NCBI RefSeq assembly: GCF_963675165.1
Contig: NC_087383.1
Coordinates: 2,944,979-3,008,978, forward strand
Length of the DNA stretch: 64,000 nt
Source: Halichondria panicea
Taxonomy: Eukaryota; Porifera; Demospongiae; Suberitida; Halichondriidae
Reading direction: 5' to 3'
Shown here in pieces: positions 60,347 through 64,000 of this stretch (position 1 is its first letter; each line of letters opens with the position of its first letter). Made by a program: the position numbers and the translations under genes. The notes beneath the pieces are model-generated. The model ran no database searches. It worked only from the letters and a program-made list of their open reading frames with translations, and was not told the DNA's origin.

Positions 60347-61255
60347 ATGGCCACTAAAGAGCAGAACCAAGGTATAAAGACTGTAATGTTTCCTATAAAG
60401 GATAAACCCAATGATTGCTAAAGCATAAAACCCTCATTGGTGATTGCTAACCTTGTGTGCTTGCTATCTATTTCAGAGCTCACAATTGACGATCTGAAGA
60501 CAGAAATGAAACTGACTGATGAGCAGCTCAATACAGCAATACAAGAACCAGATCTACCCGAGTTAGCAGCATGTTTCGATAACACTGATGATTATCTTGA
60601 AAAGCTGGAGCTGTCAATGGAGCTGCCCTCTATCAACTTCTGAATACAAACAATTCCCTCGAATGTCTTAATTTGTCTGGTAAACACATTGACTAACTGT
60701 CGTCACATTGCTGCTGGACTTGCAGCCAATAAGACTCTGAGAAGATTGGACTTGAGTAACTGTAAACTGACTGATCAGAGTATCGAGGAGCTATCAACTG
60801 GACTGATCAACAAGATTGAAACACTGCACATTTATGATGGAACAGAAGATGGAATGAAGACGCTTGCCAGACATCTACACAGGAAAAATATCTAAATTTC
60901 CTATACTTTCAGGATAGTACAAAATTTCCTGTAGACTTTCCTGTATGAATCTTACACATGTTCTGAACTTCTTCAGGAATAGTAACGGAAACTATACAGG
61001 AAACGTTGCACTATCCTTTGTAAGTACGTTGCAGGACACTTGCAGGACACCTGCCATTTTTCAGGAAATGTGCAGATTTTATGGGCTGCACTGTAGCAGC
61101 ACTGTAGCAGGAAATTTAAATATTTTCCCTGTGCTAACTGACACTATTGGTGATACCCGACCACCTAATTAATATTCTGTATCGAGACAGTATTCAGGGA
61201 CACTAACAAAGAGAGGAAGAGAAATGGACTGCCTGAGATTTAATGTGGTTGCATT
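60347..61255 (+). pseudogene. NLR-type immune receptor fragment NLR3 (DEATH joined to LRR)
   Basis: Exon 1 is 60347-60371 (MATKEQNQ). Exon 2, from 60477, has ELTIDDLKTEMKLTDEQLNT and then LAACFDNTDDYLEKLELS. At about 60617 it switches, out of frame, to leucine-rich repeat sequence (NTNNSLECLNLSG, AANKTLRRLDLSNCKLTDQS, IETLHIYDGTEDGMKTLARH). The whole NACHT domain is gone. A 1-nt shift breaks the first LRR near 60680. After a 256-bp insertion (60878-61133) the final segment matching NLR1 continues (TGTATCGAGACAGTATTCAG at ~61178). It preserves the ends of the gene that NLR2 has lost. Confidence 0.8.
60878..61133. mobile_element. 256-bp MITE in NLR3, rich in CAGGA motifs
   Basis: CACAGGAAAAATATCTAAAT on the left is inverted at the right end (ATTTAAATATTTTCCCTGTG). 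CAGGA/TCCTG occurs about ten more times inside, in both directions. NLR1 lacks the insertion at the matching place (after GCCAGACATCTA). Confidence 0.75.
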
Positions 61256-61539
61256 CTTACCATGATTTTAATTACTTTTTGATAATCGATTTTATTTTCT
61301 GCCATAATTATATCACATTATAATAAATGACAATTTGAGAAAAGTAGCAAAGTACGTACTATAATAATATATAGTATATTATGTTGGAACATTAGGTCGT
61401 TAATAACGTGTCAATAGTACATGCGGATGATATAAATAATTCATGCACTGCTGTGAATAGTCAATGAATACATGCAATTTGCTAATGGCAAATCCAATTT
61501 AACGCTCTGTCGATTTTTGTTCATGAGGAAGATGAGCAG

Positions 61540-62811
61540 ACTAACGTTCACTTTGGCCCTCCCAAACATCTTCATGATTGCCAGGTCCTCGTATTGCAGC
61601 TGAAGGAGGTCCTGTGTGGGGAGAAGAGAGGGCAGTGAAACACTTCAACTGGTATAAGACAAAGAATGCATGTATTTGTAAGACAAATGAATACATGTAC
61701 TTACATACACCGTACAAGCATACCAACACTATACCTGACACAAGGCAGTAAACTTCTTAAACACTTTACGTACCTACCATCTACCTGTACACACACCCTC
61801 ACCTGGAGGACCAGCTCCACCTTCTCTATCTGCCTGATGTGATCTCCAACACAACATTTCCGAACCTGAACCTGGACGAGTAAGAAATAATGTTTTCACA
61901 TAATTATAGCATAACGTTGCACATAAGATCAAAGCTGTAGCAAGCGGTCAGGCTGGTCAGGTTTTGGCCTAACCACTTTTTGCAGCTGGGTAGGCAATGG
62001 TCGTAAATATTGTAAGTGATAATGCGCATGCTATTTTGGTGAGGAAAAGGGATGACCTTTTTCTTAGGTAAAAAATTCACCACTGTATAAAAGTTCCAAT
62101 AGTAGAAAAGCAGCTGACCTTTAATTGCAAGTTGGCCTGACCACTTTAAAGTTGCTTGCTACGCCCCTGCATGAAGATTGGGGCATAAAAATAAGTCAAT
62201 AGCCTCACACTGGAGGAATTGTTAAGTCTAGATTAGTAGTAGAGTCTGAGCTTCAGTCAAACAGTGGACAAAGTACGTACCAGAGCAATTAATGGCACAT
62301 GTGATGATTATCATGTTGTTTAATAGAAGTATGCTAGTATAACGGCTACTCTCACTCAAGTATACGGAGACTTACAGAGTGGGTGGGGCATATCTCCATG
62401 GACGCTGATGTATGGATGATTGGCTTGATCACGTTAGAGTACTCGTCGATACCCAGCTATCTGTCCGGGGGGTCCACAGTCGATGCTCGCAGGAAGAACC
62501 CTCTGTGGGGGGTACAGTGAGAGTCATAATTATTATTATGATTCAGTTCCGGGAATAAATGTCATAGAAAGTCACTAATTGACTCACCTTTTTTCCAGCC
62601 GAGGTAAATGGAACACAGCTATAGGTTACGTCTCTGTGGGGCATGTAAAAATTGATTGACTGAAATTGTGTATCAGGTTTTAAGCAACTAATAAGGATTA
62701 TCACTTATTGAGCGCACAATTCCCCGCCCACACACACCTGGTCAGTAGACAGCTGATTGCCTATCCACAACATTGAAGGATTTTATCGCAGCTATGTACT
62801 TCATTGTACAG
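61540..62811 (-). pseudogene. IQGAP-like fragment cassette I5
   Basis: High to low: 62811-62738 (MKYIAAIKSFNVVDRQSAVY), 62633-62588 (RRNL, stop, LCSIYLGWKK), 62502-62376 (FFLRASTVDPPDR, stop, LGIDEYSNVIKPII), ~61870-61805, and 61611 downward (DLLQLQYEDLAIMKM). The two upstream exons and their in-frame stops are shared with I3, so I3 and I5 form one lineage and I1, I2 and I4 another, in which those exons are replaced by FEAESAALS and coiled-coil exons. Confidence 0.7.
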
Positions 62812-62940
62812 CTGCAAGGGGAGTGACGTGTGATACAGTGTGATTCAATGAAAGTCAGTACAACACAGTTAGTGTATGTTTACCAAAGAGGTACATGAGA
62901 TTGTTCTGACAAATCATTCTTGTACTCTCTAATACGCTAA

Positions 62941-63187
62941 CAGGGTTTCATCTAGGATAACAAGTTGGGGGGGGGGGGGGGGGGGAGTGCGTAAGCGCGT
63001 CACAAAATGTTTGGCTATGCCCACTTTTTTTTTTTTTAAGTTGATTACAACATGCTTAACCTAACGCATCACAGTAGAGATATCTACCTTTAGTTAACTA
63101 ATGTGGTGACATGTAGTACTAATGTGATGATGTCATTATTCTACAACATGGGGGGAAGAACCACCCCCCCCACTAGATGAAACCCTG
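62941..63187. mobile_element. CAGGGTTT MITE, copy 3
   Basis: Same ends as 44275-44426 and the same insertion point relative to the cassette; flanks GCTAA (left) and ACTAA (right). It is longer because of an inner G run of about 17 and extra sequence around 63000-63120. Confidence 0.75.
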
Positions 63188-63538
63188 ACTAACTGATACA
63201 GTACCAGAAATGCAACCTTTATATGGGGAAAAAAAACGGGCAATAGTCTCTAGACACAATCGGCATCATGTATTGTGTATTTTGCCTAAGCCATAATCAG
63301 TACATACTGTATAGCAGGTCATTTTCGTGGGATAAAAAATCCGAGACAAAAACGTAGGCGTGGTGCAGTAGTGATTTCGTGTGTAAAAATTCCCTTTGCT
63401 TCACTGCATTGCATGCGTTCCGGTCAATCATGCCTACGTTTTCGTGAGTGATAAATATTTGTCAAGGTTTAGCTTGCCCACGGAAACTATACCCAGGACG
63501 CTATACGTACGGTACGGTATACTGTACCACTTTATCAC

Positions 63539-64000
63539 CTGTTTCAAGTACTCTTCCTTCTCCCGTTACTTTGTAGCACTCGAATATGTCCACCCCGTCT
63601 ACTGCAGGCACACTGCTCTGCTCCAACTCCTTACAGCGATCCAGTGCCTTCTTGAGCTCTTCCTCCATCACAAGTCTCTCTTGCACAGCAGACTGGGTAA
63701 TAGATTGCATGGTGGTCAACTACACACACACAGGTATACAGATACAACCATCACAACATCGTGGTAGTGGTACAGTAGTTATAATAAAGGTACAGTAGAC
63801 TCTCGCTATTCCGACTCTCTGAAGTACGGCCTGAAATGTGGCCAACTCGCTATTCTGTATACTTGCTGCCCCAAACTAGTAATTTTATACGTATACATTT
63901 TGGGTGTGGTTTAGCAGAAAAAACTGTGTGTGGGGGGAGTGGTTGGGGTGTACAATGAGAGGTAGGAAGCGGGATGCTCATGAACACTACAATGAAAGTT
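63539..64000 (-). pseudogene. CENP-E-like kinesin fragment K4 (runs off the window)
   Basis: The coiled-coil exon ~63720-63539 (QERLVMEEELKKALDRCKEL, then VDGVDIFECYKVTGEGRVLE) and its flank to 64000 match K1-K3. The remaining exons are expected beyond the window edge. Confidence 0.65.

Overview
This is animal nuclear DNA, most likely from a demosponge and possibly Amphimedon-like. That is an inference: the window is AT-rich, introns are very short (52 bp at 5752-5803), there are fragments of sponge-type DEATH/NACHT/LRR immune-receptor (NLR) genes, and P-element-like transposases and small inverted-repeat elements are dense. There are no bacterial features. Most of the window is made of transposable elements, satellites and repeatedly duplicated, decayed gene fragments.

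Layout. 0-10.3 kb: a tandem array (1722-4780) whose ~155-170 bp unit looks like a 69-bp exon plus its intron leads into a plus-strand gene (4914-6124). Tail to tail with it lies an apparently intact P-element/THAP9-type transposase gene with six exons (9149-6301, minus strand). 11-22 kb: an IQGAP-like fragment cassette (I1) is interrupted by a cleanly delimited 3,950-bp DNA transposon (13389-17338) that carries a HECT-type ubiquitin-ligase gene and a convergent integrase-type DDE transposase gene. Then come a 28-bp minisatellite and a partial EFR3 copy. 21-44 kb: alternating minus-strand fragments of a CENP-E-like kinesin (K0-K3), plus-strand NLR fragments (NLR1, NLR2) and IQGAP-like fragments (I2, I3). 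44-48 kb: foldback repeats and a 2.8-kb element with inverted ends. 48-59 kb: I4, a larger copy of the minisatellite holding a mariner-like insertion, and a ten-exon EFR3 gene with several reading-frame lesions. 59.4-64 kb: a retroelement-like fragment, NLR3, I5 and K4.

Two large-scale patterns organise the duplications. (1) I1-minisatellite-EFR3 (11-21 kb) parallels I4-minisatellite-EFR3 (48-59 kb). (2) Kinesin, NLR and IQGAP fragments recur in the same order and orientation: K1-NLR1-I2-K2, K3-NLR2-I3 and NLR3-I5-K4. The only genes that look potentially functional belong to mobile elements: the P-like transposase, its convergent partner and the DDE transposase. The host-derived genes look like pseudogenes, or possibly assembly-damaged copies. 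Family assignments come from recognising motifs by eye; no database search was run.
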